A DNA stretch of 64,000 nt from JBBCJM01 sp037190175 (GTDB lineage Bacteria; Pseudomonadota; Alphaproteobacteria; Rhodobacterales; Rhodobacteraceae): contig JBBCJM010000021.1 in NCBI GenBank assembly GCA_037190175.1, positions 18,053-82,052 on the forward strand, given 5' to 3'. Within the stretch, counting starts at the first letter, position 1, and every line of letters starts with the position of its first letter. Of the stretch, positions 1 through 8,225 are shown in pieces. The position numbers and the translations under genes were made by a program. Below the pieces are notes generated by a model. It had not been told where the DNA came from. It did no database searches and saw nothing but the letters and a program-made list of their open reading frames with translations.

Positions 1-7
1 TATTGAT

Positions 8-25
8 CCCCGGATCGGGGCTTTT
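8..25 (+). terminator. Short hairpin with T run, possible terminator of an upstream gene
   Basis: A CCCCG stem, GAT loop and CGGGG stem are followed at once by TTTT. This is a short but typical intrinsic terminator shape and could end a plus-strand gene lying before the window. Bases 26-73 hold nothing else I recognise. Confidence 0.4.
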
Positions 26-73
26 CCTTTCCGCCCCGGCCTGCCAGTCTGGCGGCCGCCCGAGTCGCTGAGG

Positions 74-175
74 ATGTTGATGCCCGGTATCGAGATCGCC
101 CTGACCCTGCTTGTCGCCCTCGCCGCGCTGACGCTGCCGCGCCCGGCCGCCGCCCCCGCCCGCGTCCGCAAGTGA
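74..175 (+). CDS. Possible 33-residue membrane peptide
   Basis: A short reading frame starts with ATG at 74 and ends with a TGA at 173-175 that overlaps the GTG start of the methyltransferase at 172. The peptide has a hydrophobic centre (IEIALTLLVALAAL) and a basic, proline-rich tail, so it could be a single-span membrane peptide. The overlapping stop and start favour translational coupling. No family is recognised. The frame is open to the window edge, so it could also be the tail of something longer. Confidence 0.3.
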   Translation: MLMPGIEIALTLLVALAALTLPRPAAAPARVRK

Positions 176-927
176 GCGGACAGCCGGCCGCCGGCCAGCA
201 CTGGCAGGCCGAGGGCTATGCCCGCCACGCCGGTTTCGTGCCGGCGCTGGGGGGCGACGTGCTGGCCCTGCTGGCGCCGCAGCCGGGCGAGCGGATCCTC
301 GACCTGGGCTGCGGCGACGGGGTGCTGACCCTGCGGCTGGCCGAGGCCGGGGCGCAGGTCACCGGGCTGGACGCCGACCCCTCGATGCTGGAGGCGGCAA
401 GGGCCAAGGGCCTCGCCGTGGTGCAGGGCGACGCGCATGAGCCGCTGCCGGGCGGCCCATACGATGCCGTCTTCTCCAACGCCGTGCTGCACTGGATGCG
501 CGATGCGCCCCGCGTGATCGCCAATGTATTCAACGCATTGCGCCCCGGCGGCCGCTTCGTGGCCGAGCAGGGCGGCTTCGGCAACATCGCCGCCATCGTC
601 ACCGCGCTGAACGCTGCCCGGGCCGAACGCGGCCTGCCCCCGCTCAGCCCCTGGGACTATCCCTCGCCCACCACCCAGACCCGGCGGCTGGAGGCGGCGG
701 GGTTCCGGGTGGCCGCGATGCAGCTGATCCCCCGCCCCACGCCGCTGCCCACCGGGCTCGCCGGCTGGCTGGAAACCTTCGCCGCCCCCGCGATGGCCGA
801 CATGGCGGTGCAGGACCGGCCGGCATTCCTGACCCGCGTCGCGGCGCTGCTGCCCGCGCTGCACGACCCGGCCGAGGGCTGGATCGCCGACTACGTGCGC
901 CTGCGCTTCGCCGCCGTCCGGCCCTGA
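172..927 (+). CDS. Class I SAM-dependent methyltransferase
   Basis: The 251-residue product has the Rossmann SAM-binding core. Motif I is DLGCGDG at residues 44-50, the acidic residue that contacts the ribose is in GLDADPSML, and an FSNAVLHWM segment follows at about residue 100. The pattern resembles the trans-aconitate or UbiE-like methyltransferase group, but the substrate cannot be read from sequence. The start is GTG at 172, overlapping the stop of the preceding small frame. The stop is directly followed by the ATG of the ACT-domain gene, so the two are likely one transcript. Confidence 0.85.
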   Translation: MSGQPAAGQHWQAEGYARHAGFVPALGGDVLALLAPQPGERILDLGCGDGVLTLRLAEAGAQVTGLDADPSMLEAARAKGLAVVQGDAHEPLPGGPYDAVFSNAVLHWMRDAPRVIANVFNALRPGGRFVAEQGGFGNIAAIVTALNAARAERGLPPLSPWDYPSPTTQTRRLEAAGFRVAAMQLIPRPTPLPTGLAGWLETFAAPAMADMAVQDRPAFLTRVAALLPALHDPAEGWIADYVRLRFAAVRP

Positions 928-1338
928 ATGAACCCGGTGCGGGAGCGCGCGGCGATGATCGCCGCCATGGCGCCCCGCCGCCGGCCCGGCAGTTTCGCCT
1001 TCGTCACCTGCCCCGACGCCGCCACCGCCGCCCGCGCCGCGCCGCAGGCCATCGCCAGCTTCGCCGAGGACGAGGGGCTGTCGCTGGTCCTGCCCTTCGA
1101 GGTGGCCCGGGCGCTGGGCTTCCCCGACCCCCAGCCCATGGCCTGCCTGACGCTCTCCGTCCATTCCGCGCTGGACGGGGTGGGGCTGACCGCCGCCGTC
1201 GCCACCGCGCTGACCGAGTGCGGGATCCCCTGCAACATGGTCGCCGCCTTCCACCACGACCACGCCTTCGTGCCGGAGGATCGCGCCGAAGAGGCGTTGC
1301 AGGCGCTGCGGGCACGGGCGGCGCAGGGTGGGGGATAG
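928..1338 (+). CDS. ACT domain-containing protein (COG3602/DUF2241 type)
   Basis: The 136-residue protein has the composition of a small double-ACT protein: FAFVTCP, then a central LPFEVARALGF, then LTLSVHSALDGVGLTAAVATALTECGIPCNMVAAFHHDHAFVP. ACT modules usually bind amino acids or other small ligands. No catalytic residues are apparent. The ATG at 928 follows the methyltransferase stop with no gap, which suggests coupled translation. The ligand and role are unknown. Confidence 0.75.
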   Translation: MNPVRERAAMIAAMAPRRRPGSFAFVTCPDAATAARAAPQAIASFAEDEGLSLVLPFEVARALGFPDPQPMACLTLSVHSALDGVGLTAAVATALTECGIPCNMVAAFHHDHAFVPEDRAEEALQALRARAAQGGG

Positions 1339-1402
1339 CGGCAGGCTTGCCTTGCGGCCCGCATCGGCACTACCCTTCGGTCCGGGCAGGCAGGGGGATC
1401 CG

Positions 1403-1753
1403 ATGTCACTGGATGACTACAACCGCCACGCGACCTTCGGCCCCGCCGCCGGGGCGCCCACCACGCTTGACGAATTCACCGGGCAACGGGCCTATCGCGA
1501 GAGGCAGGAGCGGTTCGAGGGCGTCAACCCCCATCTGCCCCGGGCCAGGGCGGAAATGCCGCGCTGGATGACGGAACATGCCTTCAAGCGCGGGCTGGCG
1601 CTGTTTCTCGGCGGCAAGCTGATCCCGCTGGCGCTGTCGCTGGCAGTTCCGGCCTTCTCCGGCGTTCTCATGGCGGTCGGTGGGCTGGCCATGCTGGCCG
1701 GGGCGGTGCTGATGATCTGCGGCGCGTTGAACTTCCTGGCCCGGCGCAGGTAG
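1403..1753 (+). CDS. Small membrane protein of unknown function
   Basis: The chosen ATG at 1403 follows a GGGGG tract. An upstream GTG at 1328 would add 25 residues of low-complexity sequence and overlap the preceding gene, so I reject it. The 116-residue product has a polar N-terminal half rich in Arg and Glu, then two hydrophobic stretches (about residues 60-80 and 85-110) with a short turn, ending in a basic LARRR. That suggests a small inner-membrane protein with a cytoplasmic N-terminus. No family is recognised. Confidence 0.6.
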   Translation: MSLDDYNRHATFGPAAGAPTTLDEFTGQRAYRERQERFEGVNPHLPRARAEMPRWMTEHAFKRGLALFLGGKLIPLALSLAVPAFSGVLMAVGGLAMLAGAVLMICGALNFLARRR

Positions 1754-1842
1754 GGCGCCGGGAAGCAGCGGCAGCCGGCGGTCGGCTTGCGGAGCCCCCC
1801 CGCCCCGGGCAAGGTGCCCCGCCGACGGGGCAGGGGGCGCGG

Positions 1843-3243
1843 ATGATTCCGGTGCGGGGCTATGCGGGGCAGAGGGTGGCGGTGCTGGGGCTGGGCCGCT
1901 CGGGCCTCGCCACGGCGCGGGCGCTGGCGGCAGGCGGGGCCGAGCCGCTGGTCTGGGACGACAGCCCCGAGGCGCGCGACAAGGCCGCGGCCGAGGGCTT
2001 CGCCTGCACCGACCCCTTGCGCGCCGGGGGGCTGGACCAGGCCGTGGCGCTGATCGCCTCGCCCGGCATCCCGCATCTCTACCCGCAGCCGCATCCGGTG
2101 ATCGCCCGGGCGCTGGAACTGGGCGTCCCGGTGGACAACGACATCGGGCTCTTCTTCCGCTCCTGGGCCACGCCCGCCTGGGACCGTTTCGACCAGACCC
2201 CGCGGGCGGTCTGCGTGACCGGCTCGAACGGCAAGTCCACCACCACGGCTCTGATCCACCACATCCTGGCCGAGGCCGGGCGGCCGGTGCAGATTGGCGG
2301 CAACATCGGCCGCGGCGTGCTGGACCTCGACCCCGCGCGGGACGGCGAGGTGGTGGTGCTGGAGCTTTCCTCCTACCAGACCGACCTCGCCCGCGCGCTG
2401 ACCCCGGACGTGGCGGTCTTCACCAACCTCTCGCCCGACCATCTGGACCGCCACGGCGGGCAGGGCGGCTATTTCGCCGCCAAGGCGCGGCTTTTCACCC
2501 AAGGCGGCCCCGACCGCGCGGTGATCGGGGTGGACGAGGCCGAGGGCCGCTTCCTGGCCGGCGCGGTGGGCCAGGGGCCGGCCGACGACCGGGTGATCCG
2601 CATCTCCTCCGGCCAGAAGCTCGAGGGTTTCGGCTGGGCGGTCTTCGCGCGCAAGGGGTTCCTGGCCGAATGGCGCAAGGGACGGCAGGTGGCGGCGGTC
2701 GACCTGCGCGGGGTGGCCGGGCTGCCGGGTGCGCACAACCACCAGAACGCCTGCGCCGCCTGGGCCGTGGCCCGCACCCTGGGGCTGGGGCCCAAGGCCA
2801 TCGAGGCGGCCTTCCACAGCTTCAAGGGCCTGCCCCACCGCAGCCAGCTGGTGGCCGAGATCGCGGGCGTCCGCTTCGTCAACGACTCGAAGGCCACCAA
2901 CGTCGACAGCGCCGCCCAGGCCCTGCGCGCCTTCCCCCGCATCCGCTGGATCGCCGGGGGGCTGGGCAAGGACGGCGGGATCGCCGCCCTGGCTCCGCAC
3001 CTGGGCGCGGTGGTGAAGGCATACCTGATCGGCCATTCCGCCCGCGACTTCGCGCTGCAACTCGGGCAGACCCCGCACGAGATCTGCGAGACCATGGACC
3101 GCGCCGTGGCCCGTGCCGCCGCCGAGGCACAGGCGGGCGAGGTGGTGCTGCTGGCCCCCGCGGCGGCGAGCTTCGACCAGTACCCCAACTTCGAGAAGCG
3201 CGGCGAGGATTTCGCGCGGCTGGTGGGGAACCTGCCGCGGTAG
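1843..3243 (+). CDS. murD: UDP-N-acetylmuramoyl-L-alanine--D-glutamate ligase
   Basis: MurD adds D-glutamate to UDP-MurNAc-L-Ala in cytoplasmic peptidoglycan precursor synthesis. The 466-residue length is normal. The N-terminal Rossmann domain begins VAVLGLGRSGLATARAL. The ATP-binding loop is VCVTGSNGKSTTTALIHH at about residues 124-141. The central GGNIGRGVLD, ELSSYQTDL and LSPDHLDRH segments and the C-terminal VNDSKATNVDSA are all family hallmarks. murD normally lies in the dcw cell-wall cluster between mraY and ftsW; here no dcw gene follows and the next genes are on the opposite strand. Confidence 0.97.
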   Translation: MIPVRGYAGQRVAVLGLGRSGLATARALAAGGAEPLVWDDSPEARDKAAAEGFACTDPLRAGGLDQAVALIASPGIPHLYPQPHPVIARALELGVPVDNDIGLFFRSWATPAWDRFDQTPRAVCVTGSNGKSTTTALIHHILAEAGRPVQIGGNIGRGVLDLDPARDGEVVVLELSSYQTDLARALTPDVAVFTNLSPDHLDRHGGQGGYFAAKARLFTQGGPDRAVIGVDEAEGRFLAGAVGQGPADDRVIRISSGQKLEGFGWAVFARKGFLAEWRKGRQVAAVDLRGVAGLPGAHNHQNACAAWAVARTLGLGPKAIEAAFHSFKGLPHRSQLVAEIAGVRFVNDSKATNVDSAAQALRAFPRIRWIAGGLGKDGGIAALAPHLGAVVKAYLIGHSARDFALQLGQTPHEICETMDRAVARAAAEAQAGEVVLLAPAAASFDQYPNFEKRGEDFARLVGNLPR

Positions 3244-3253
3244 ACCAAGCAAC

Positions 3254-3320
3254 CGATTTCTTTGAAGAAATCGGGTCGGAGCCTTCCAAGGCTCCGCGCC
3301 GGAGTTTTCAAAAACTCCGG
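3254..3320. repeat. Three consecutive perfect palindromes behind murD
   Basis: Three hairpins stand in a row with almost no spacer: 3254-3273 (CGATTTCT stem), 3278-3295 (GGAGCCTT stem) and 3299-3320 (CCGGAGTTTT stem). Each is a perfect inverted repeat with a loop of 2 to 4 bases. They lie between the convergent ends of murD and the secreted-protein gene and may end transcription from both sides. I recall similar triplets between genes in other Rhodobacteraceae, so this is probably a dispersed repeat rather than a murD-specific element. Confidence 0.75.
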
Positions 3321-3323
3321 TCC

Positions 3324-3944
3324 CTACCCCGCCGTCGCCGTGATGTCGAAGCAGACCGGGCCGGCCGGCAGCGGCGGGTCGTCGGTGTGGGGCGTATGGG
3401 CCGGGTCGGGCTCCACCTCGTGGCAGGCGTGCGGCCGGCCGGCCAGGGCGACCTCGCTCTCGCCCGTGCTGCGCACGCCGAGTTCGGCCAGCACCGCCTG
3501 CGCCTCGCCCGCGCTCAGCACGGGGAAGACCATCCGCCCCTCCACCTCGGTGCGGCCGGCGAGGATGGCCGAGAGGATCCCTTCCGCATATTGCCGGTGC
3601 TCCAGCACGGCCTGCCGGCTGCCCATCGTGTCGTAGAGCGCGATGGCGGCGAGGTGGGTGTCCAGCAGCGGGAAGTCCTCCAGCGCCGCGGCCTCGATGG
3701 CGGCGGGGTCGCGGGCGGTGTCCTCCCCTTGCAGCCGGATCGTGCCGTCATGCTGCGGCGAGCCGGCATAGGCCTGCCGCAGCCGCAGGAAGTCGATCTG
3801 CGCCGGGGCCTTGTCGAGTTCGTGCTCCAACAGGGTGCGGTAGTCCCCCGGCGCCTCCTGCGCCGCCAGCGGCATGGCCAGCAGCGCCAGGGCCAAGGCC
3901 CCCGCGCGCAGGGTGACGTCAGGCAGGCTGCGATCCGTTCCCAT
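3324..3944 (-). CDS. Secreted protein of unknown function
   Basis: The start chosen is the ATG at 3944, which gives 206 residues with a clear signal peptide (LRAGALALALLAMPLAAQEA). Longer versions begin with low-complexity sequence read out of frame from the next gene. The mature part contains DFLRLRQAYAGSPQHDG and a C-terminal PVCFDITA. The first of these resembles small periplasmic DUF4919-like proteins, but only weakly. The gene overlaps the end of the START-domain gene upstream by 26 bases, so the two are probably co-transcribed. Confidence 0.65.
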   Translation of the reverse strand: MGTDRSLPDVTLRAGALALALLAMPLAAQEAPGDYRTLLEHELDKAPAQIDFLRLRQAYAGSPQHDGTIRLQGEDTARDPAAIEAAALEDFPLLDTHLAAIALYDTMGSRQAVLEHRQYAEGILSAILAGRTEVEGRMVFPVLSAGEAQAVLAELGVRSTGESEVALAGRPHACHEVEPDPAHTPHTDDPPLPAGPVCFDITATAG

Positions 3945-4443
3945 CGGTATCCTCCTCCTCTTCCTCCGTGCTGCCCAGCAGCACCTCCAGCCGGTCGAGG
4001 CAGGCGGCGGTGCCCGGCGCCATGGCGCCGATGGCCTTGCCGCGCGCCTGGGGGGACGAGAAGGTGACGATCTTGCGCAGGAAGGCGCGGTCGTCATGGT
4101 CGCGCGCCTCGACGATCACCTGAGTCTCGCCCCCCACCCAGTCGGGGCGATGGTACTCGGTAAAGGCGATCCGCGCCTCGGCGATCTCGACAAAGTGACC
4201 GGCGATCCAGGACTGCGAGCCGTCGGGCCGGGTCCAGGCCATGCGGTAGCGCCCGCCCGGCCGGGCGTCCACCTCGCAGAGCGCCAGCGGCATCTCGGGC
4301 GCGCCCATCCATTTCGGCAGCTGTTCGGGGTCGAGATGGGCGCGGATCACCTCCTCCGCCTCGGCCTCGAAGCTGCGGCGGATCACCACCGAGGCATCGC
4401 CCTCGGGATAGAGGCGGAAGTCGCTGTCGGCCATGTCGGACAC
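3919..4443 (-). CDS. SRPBCC/START-like (AHSA1) domain protein
   Basis: The 174-residue protein reads through the AHSA1-type helix-grip fold: IRRSFEAEAEEVIRAHLDPEQLPKW, EVDARPGGRYRMAW, WIAGHFVEIAEARIAFTEYH and a long C-terminal helix ending in an acidic EEEEEDTD tail. These proteins bind hydrophobic ligands in a deep pocket. Despite the family name, bacterial members are not shown to act on Hsp90. An alternative ATG three codons in (4434) is possible. Confidence 0.8.
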   Translation of the reverse strand: MSDMADSDFRLYPEGDASVVIRRSFEAEAEEVIRAHLDPEQLPKWMGAPEMPLALCEVDARPGGRYRMAWTRPDGSQSWIAGHFVEIAEARIAFTEYHRPDWVGGETQVIVEARDHDDRAFLRKIVTFSSPQARGKAIGAMAPGTAACLDRLEVLLGSTEEEEEDTDGNGSQPA

Positions 4444-4486
4444 CCTTTCGTGGCGATGCTAGGGCAGCAGGCGGGCCGAGGGAAGA

Positions 4487-5506
4487 TCAGAGCGCGGCGA
4501 GGAAGGCATCGACCTCGGCCGCGGTGGTGGCCCAGCTGGCGACCAGCCGGGCGGCCTCCTCCCCCGGGCCGGGGGGCGCCCAGTCGTAATAGACCGCGCC
4601 GGCGGCTTTCAGCCGGGCATGGGTGCCGGCGGGCCAGGCGGCGAAGATCATGTTGGCCTCGACCGGGTGCAGGAAGCGGGCACCGCGGGCGGCCAGCCCC
4701 TCGGCCAGCCGGGCGGCCATGGCATTGGCATGGGCGGCAAGGTCCAGCCAGCGGCCGCCCTCCAGCCAGGGCGGCACCTGCGCCGAGAGGTAGCGCATCT
4801 TCGAGGCCAGATGCCCGGCCCGCTTGCGCCGCAGTTCCAGCTCGCGCCCCTTGGCGGGGTCGAAGATCACCACCGCCTCCACCCCCATCAGCCCGTTCTT
4901 GGTGCCGCCGAAGGAGAGCGCATCGACCCCCGCCCGCCAGGTCATGTCCGCCGGCGAGGCCCCGGTGGCCGCCAGCGCATTGGCCAGCCGCGCGCCGTCC
5001 AGATGCACCTTCAGCCCCGCCTCATGCGCGATCCCGGCCAGTTCGGCGATCTGCGCGAGGGTGTAGAGCGTGCCGGCCTCGGTCACCGTGGTGAGGGTCA
5101 GGCAGGCGGGCTGCACCGAATGCACGCCGCTGTCCCCCGCCAGCGCCGCACGCAGCGTATCGGGGGCGATCCGCCCGGCATCCCCCGGCAGGCCGATCAG
5201 CTTGGCCCCGCCGGTGAAGAACTCGGGCGCCCCGCATTCGTCCATCTGCACATGGGCGTCCTCGTGGCAGAACACCGCGCCCCAGGGCGGGGTCAGGCTG
5301 GCCAGCGCCAGGCTGTTGGCCGCGGTGCCGGTGGTGACGAAATGCACCGTGGCCTCCGGCGCTTCCAGCACCGCGCGCACCGCCTCCTGCGCCCGCCGGG
5401 TCCAGGGGTCGTTGCCGTAGCCCAGCGCGCCGCCGGCATTGGCTTCCACCAGCGCGGCCAGCGCCTCGGGAATCGCCGGCGCGCCGTTGTCGGAGGCGAA
5501 GAACAT
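4487..5506 (-). CDS. ltaE: Low-specificity L-threonine aldolase
   Basis: This 339-residue PLP enzyme cleaves L-threonine or L-allo-threonine to glycine and acetaldehyde. Diagnostic features are FASDNGAPAIPEAL at the N-terminus, TGTAANSLAL, HLDGARLANA and the PLP lysine in LSFGGTKNGLMG. The ATG at 5506 shares its A with the TGA stop of the YcgN gene, so translation is coupled. Sequence alone does not separate L-threonine from L-allo-threonine preference. Confidence 0.88.
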   Translation of the reverse strand: MFFASDNGAPAIPEALAALVEANAGGALGYGNDPWTRRAQEAVRAVLEAPEATVHFVTTGTAANSLALASLTPPWGAVFCHEDAHVQMDECGAPEFFTGGAKLIGLPGDAGRIAPDTLRAALAGDSGVHSVQPACLTLTTVTEAGTLYTLAQIAELAGIAHEAGLKVHLDGARLANALAATGASPADMTWRAGVDALSFGGTKNGLMGVEAVVIFDPAKGRELELRRKRAGHLASKMRYLSAQVPPWLEGGRWLDLAAHANAMAARLAEGLAARGARFLHPVEANMIFAAWPAGTHARLKAAGAVYYDWAPPGPGEEAARLVASWATTAAEVDAFLAAL

Positions 5507-5958
5507 CAGGGCCGCTCCTCGATCACGTAGTCCTCCCAGTCGTCCTCGCCCACCTCGGTCTCCGGCACCGTCCAGCCCCGCACCGAGGCGCCGGCGCGGT
5601 GGACGCTTTCGGGGTCGCCGGTGATCAGGTGATGCCAGCGCGGCAGCTTGCGCCCCTCGTGAAGCCGGCGGTAGGCGCAGGTCCGCGGCAGCCAGTAGGC
5701 CACCTCGGGCAGCTTCTCCGGGGTCAGGTGAATGCAGTCGGGCACATGCTCGAACCGGGTGGCATAGTGGCGGCAGCGGCAGGTGGACCCGTCCAGCAGC
5801 CGGCAGGCGATGCGGGTGAATTCGACCTCGCCGGTGTCCTCGTATTCGATCTTGTTCAGGCAGCACTTGCCGCAGCCGTCGCACAGCGCCTCCCACTCGG
5901 CGGGGGTCATCTCGGAGAGGGGGACGGTCTGCCAGTACCTGGGGCGCAGCGGGCTCAT
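5506..5958 (-). CDS. YcgN-family cysteine cluster protein (UPF0260)
   Basis: The ATG at 5958 gives a 150-residue protein of the usual YcgN length. Longer frames add a Pro- and Ser-rich extension with no family likeness. The hallmark is CDGCGKCCLNKIEYEDTG followed by CRLLDGSTCRCRHY, a cysteine-dense zinc- or iron-binding pattern. The C-terminal half has YWLPRTCAYRRLHEGR and WHHLITGDPESVHRAG, also typical. The biochemical role of the family is not established. The gene is coupled to ltaE downstream. Confidence 0.85.
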   Translation of the reverse strand: MSPLRPRYWQTVPLSEMTPAEWEALCDGCGKCCLNKIEYEDTGEVEFTRIACRLLDGSTCRCRHYATRFEHVPDCIHLTPEKLPEVAYWLPRTCAYRRLHEGRKLPRWHHLITGDPESVHRAGASVRGWTVPETEVGEDDWEDYVIEERP

Positions 5959-6100
5959 GGGCGGCGACAGTGGCGCGGGCGCGGGGAAAAGGGAAGGGGT
6001 GACGCGGCCGGCCCTTGTGGCCGGCGAGGCCCCGACCCCCACGACCCCGCTTGCCACGACCCGGGCCAGCCGCCATGATCCGCGGCCGGAGGGTGGCCGG

Positions 6101-6556
6101 ATGCGCAAGTTCCTCGTGGTGCTGGACGACAGCAAGGAATGCCTCAACGCCATGCGCTATGCCGCGCTGCGGGCGGCGCATACCGGCGGGGGGGTGGTGA
6201 TCCTGTCCATCATCCCGCCCGAGGAGTTCCAGCACTGGATGGGTGTGGCCGACCTGATGCGCGCCGAGGCGCGCGAGCGGATCGAGGCGCATTACGAGGT
6301 CTTCGCCAAGTGGATGCGCGACCGGCAGGGGGTGAACCCCGAACTGGTGATCCGCGAGGGCGACCCGGCGGCCGAGATCCTCGCCCAGGTCAGGGCCGAC
6401 CCCGAGATCGGCGTGCTGGTGCTGGGCGCCTCGACCGAGAAGGCGGGGCCGGGCCCGCTGGTCACCACCATGTCGCGCAACTCGGGCAGCCTGCCCATCC
6501 CGGTGACCATCGTGCCGGGCGACATGCCCAAGGAACGGCTGGAGGCGATCACATGA
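6101..6556 (+). CDS. Universal stress protein (UspA family)
   Basis: The 151-residue protein has one USP domain: MRKFLVVLDDSKECLNAMRYA at the start, a long central helix (AEARERIEAHYEVFAKWM) and a C-terminal LVLGASTEKAGPGPL followed by PVTIVPG. The spacing resembles the glycine-rich nucleotide-binding motif of ATP-binding USPs but is not a clean match. The stop at 6554-6556 overlaps the ATG of the protease gene at 6553. Confidence 0.85.
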   Translation: MRKFLVVLDDSKECLNAMRYAALRAAHTGGGVVILSIIPPEEFQHWMGVADLMRAEARERIEAHYEVFAKWMRDRQGVNPELVIREGDPAAEILAQVRADPEIGVLVLGASTEKAGPGPLVTTMSRNSGSLPIPVTIVPGDMPKERLEAIT

Positions 6557-8118
6557 TCTGGCGGCTGGCGGCCCTCGGGTTCTGGCTGGTGCGCTGGATG
6601 GCGCGGCGGCTGGTCTGGGCCTCGGCCGGGCTGGTGCTGCGCGCGGCCTTCGGCGGCGCGGCGGGCGGCACCGCGATGCGGGTCATCGGCCTGCGGGCCC
6701 TCTGGTGGCGGGTGCTGCGGCTGACGCTTTTCGTCGCCCTGCTGGCCGGGCTCTGGGCCGGGATGGCGCGGGCGCAACCCTGGCTGGCGGACCCCTTCGA
6801 GCCCGGCAGCCTCTCGGCCGAGGAGCGGCGGCTGGTGCAGGCCGCGCTGGCGCTCTCGGGCGACTACCGGGGCCGGGTGGACGGGCTCTGGGGCGCGGAA
6901 AGCGCCGCGGCGCTGGCCTCCTGGGCCTGGCGCGAGGCACGCAAGGACCGCCCCGCCTTCGCCGACCTGCAGCCGCTGGTGCGGCAGCTGGAGGAGGAGC
7001 GGCGGCGCGGCGGCTGGGACGTGCTGGAACCCGAGAGCGGCGGGATCTCCTATCTCTTCCCCTTCGGCCTGCTGGACATGCACGAGGAGGGCGACACGCT
7101 GGCCTTCGCCAGCCGCGACGGCAGCCTGACCGCGCGGGTCAGCTTCGGCTGGCGTTCGGCCACCGCCGCCCGCCACCGCAGCCTGCGCGAGGGGCTGGCC
7201 GAGCCGGTGCAGGAACTGGGCGACGACACCATGCTGACGCTGGGCCGCCTGCCGGGGGGCGAGAGCCTGCACCTGCGCTCGGATCTGGTGGCGGGCATGT
7301 TCCACACGGTCGAGATGCGCGCCGCCCCCGAACAGGTCGGGCGGCTGGCGCTGATGGCCGGCAGCGTCACCCGCGGGCCGGGGCAGGGGCTGGTCCCGCC
7401 CGCCGGGGGGCGGATCGCGGCGATGCTGGGGCCGCTCTTGGCGCCGCGGCCCGAGACCTCCGGCCCGCGGTCCGAGACGCTGCCCCGCCCCGGCCCGCCA
7501 CTGGGCGAGCCCACCGGCAGCGGCACCGGCTTCTACGTCACCGGCACCGACATCGTGACCGCCGCGCATGTGATCGAGGGCTGCGGAAGGGTGGCGCTGG
7601 CCGACGGCGCGCGCCTGCGCATCGTGCTGCAGGACGACCGGCTGGATCTGGCGGTGCTGTCGGCGCCCGCGCAGGGCGAGGGGTTCCTGGCCCTGCGCCC
7701 CGACGCCCGCGCCCGGCTGGGGGCGCCGGTCATGGCGCTGGGCTATCCCTATCAGGGGCTGATCGAGCAGGGGCTGACCGTCACCGGCGGCAACGTCAGC
7801 GCGCTGGCCGGCCCGCGCCAGCCGCGGCTGATGATCTCGGCCCCCGTGCAGCCCGGCAATTCCGGCGGCCCGCTGATCGACGGCGGCGGCGCGGTGATCG
7901 GGGTGGTGGTCTCGCGGCTGGACGACATGAAGGTGTTCGAGGCCACCGGCAGCCTGCCGCAGAACATGAACTTCGCCGTGCCGGTGGACGAGCTGGCGCG
8001 GTTTCTCGACCGGGCGCGGGTGACCTGGCCGGCCGCGGGCTCGATCCGGCACGACCTCTCGGCCGGGGTGCCGGACGAGATCGTGGCGGCGGTGGTGCCG
8101 GTCTATTGCTACGACTGA
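6553..8118 (+). CDS. Membrane-anchored or secreted trypsin-like serine protease
   Basis: The 521-residue protein has one or two hydrophobic N-terminal segments (residues 1-75), then a peptidoglycan-binding-like helical stretch (LSAEERRLVQAALALSGDYRGRVDGLWG, about 90-120), a linker, and a C-terminal chymotrypsin-fold protease. The catalytic triad is visible as TAAHV (His), LDLAVL (Asp) and PGNSGGPL (Ser). It probably acts in the periplasm. The start at 6553 overlaps the USP stop; an ATG at 6676 would give a more conventional signal peptide ending ARAQPW. There is no PDZ domain, unlike DegP. Confidence 0.8.
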   Translation: MIWRLAALGFWLVRWMARRLVWASAGLVLRAAFGGAAGGTAMRVIGLRALWWRVLRLTLFVALLAGLWAGMARAQPWLADPFEPGSLSAEERRLVQAALALSGDYRGRVDGLWGAESAAALASWAWREARKDRPAFADLQPLVRQLEEERRRGGWDVLEPESGGISYLFPFGLLDMHEEGDTLAFASRDGSLTARVSFGWRSATAARHRSLREGLAEPVQELGDDTMLTLGRLPGGESLHLRSDLVAGMFHTVEMRAAPEQVGRLALMAGSVTRGPGQGLVPPAGGRIAAMLGPLLAPRPETSGPRSETLPRPGPPLGEPTGSGTGFYVTGTDIVTAAHVIEGCGRVALADGARLRIVLQDDRLDLAVLSAPAQGEGFLALRPDARARLGAPVMALGYPYQGLIEQGLTVTGGNVSALAGPRQPRLMISAPVQPGNSGGPLIDGGGAVIGVVVSRLDDMKVFEATGSLPQNMNFAVPVDELARFLDRARVTWPAAGSIRHDLSAGVPDEIVAAVVPVYCYD

Positions 8119-8225
8119 GGGCCGGCGCCGGAATCTGCGGGCGCGGCCAAGGAAAACCTCGCGGCCTGCGTCCAGGGATCGGGGATGGCCGGCTACCGGC
8201 GTCTCGACAGACAGGGGGATGCGCA

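Noticed and set aside
1328..1402. Upstream GTG extension of the small membrane protein
   Set aside because: It overlaps the ACT-domain gene and adds sequence of no recognisable character; the ATG at 1403 has a better ribosome site.
3945..4097. N-terminal extension of the secreted protein
   Set aside because: It reads the START-domain gene in another frame and would bury the signal peptide.
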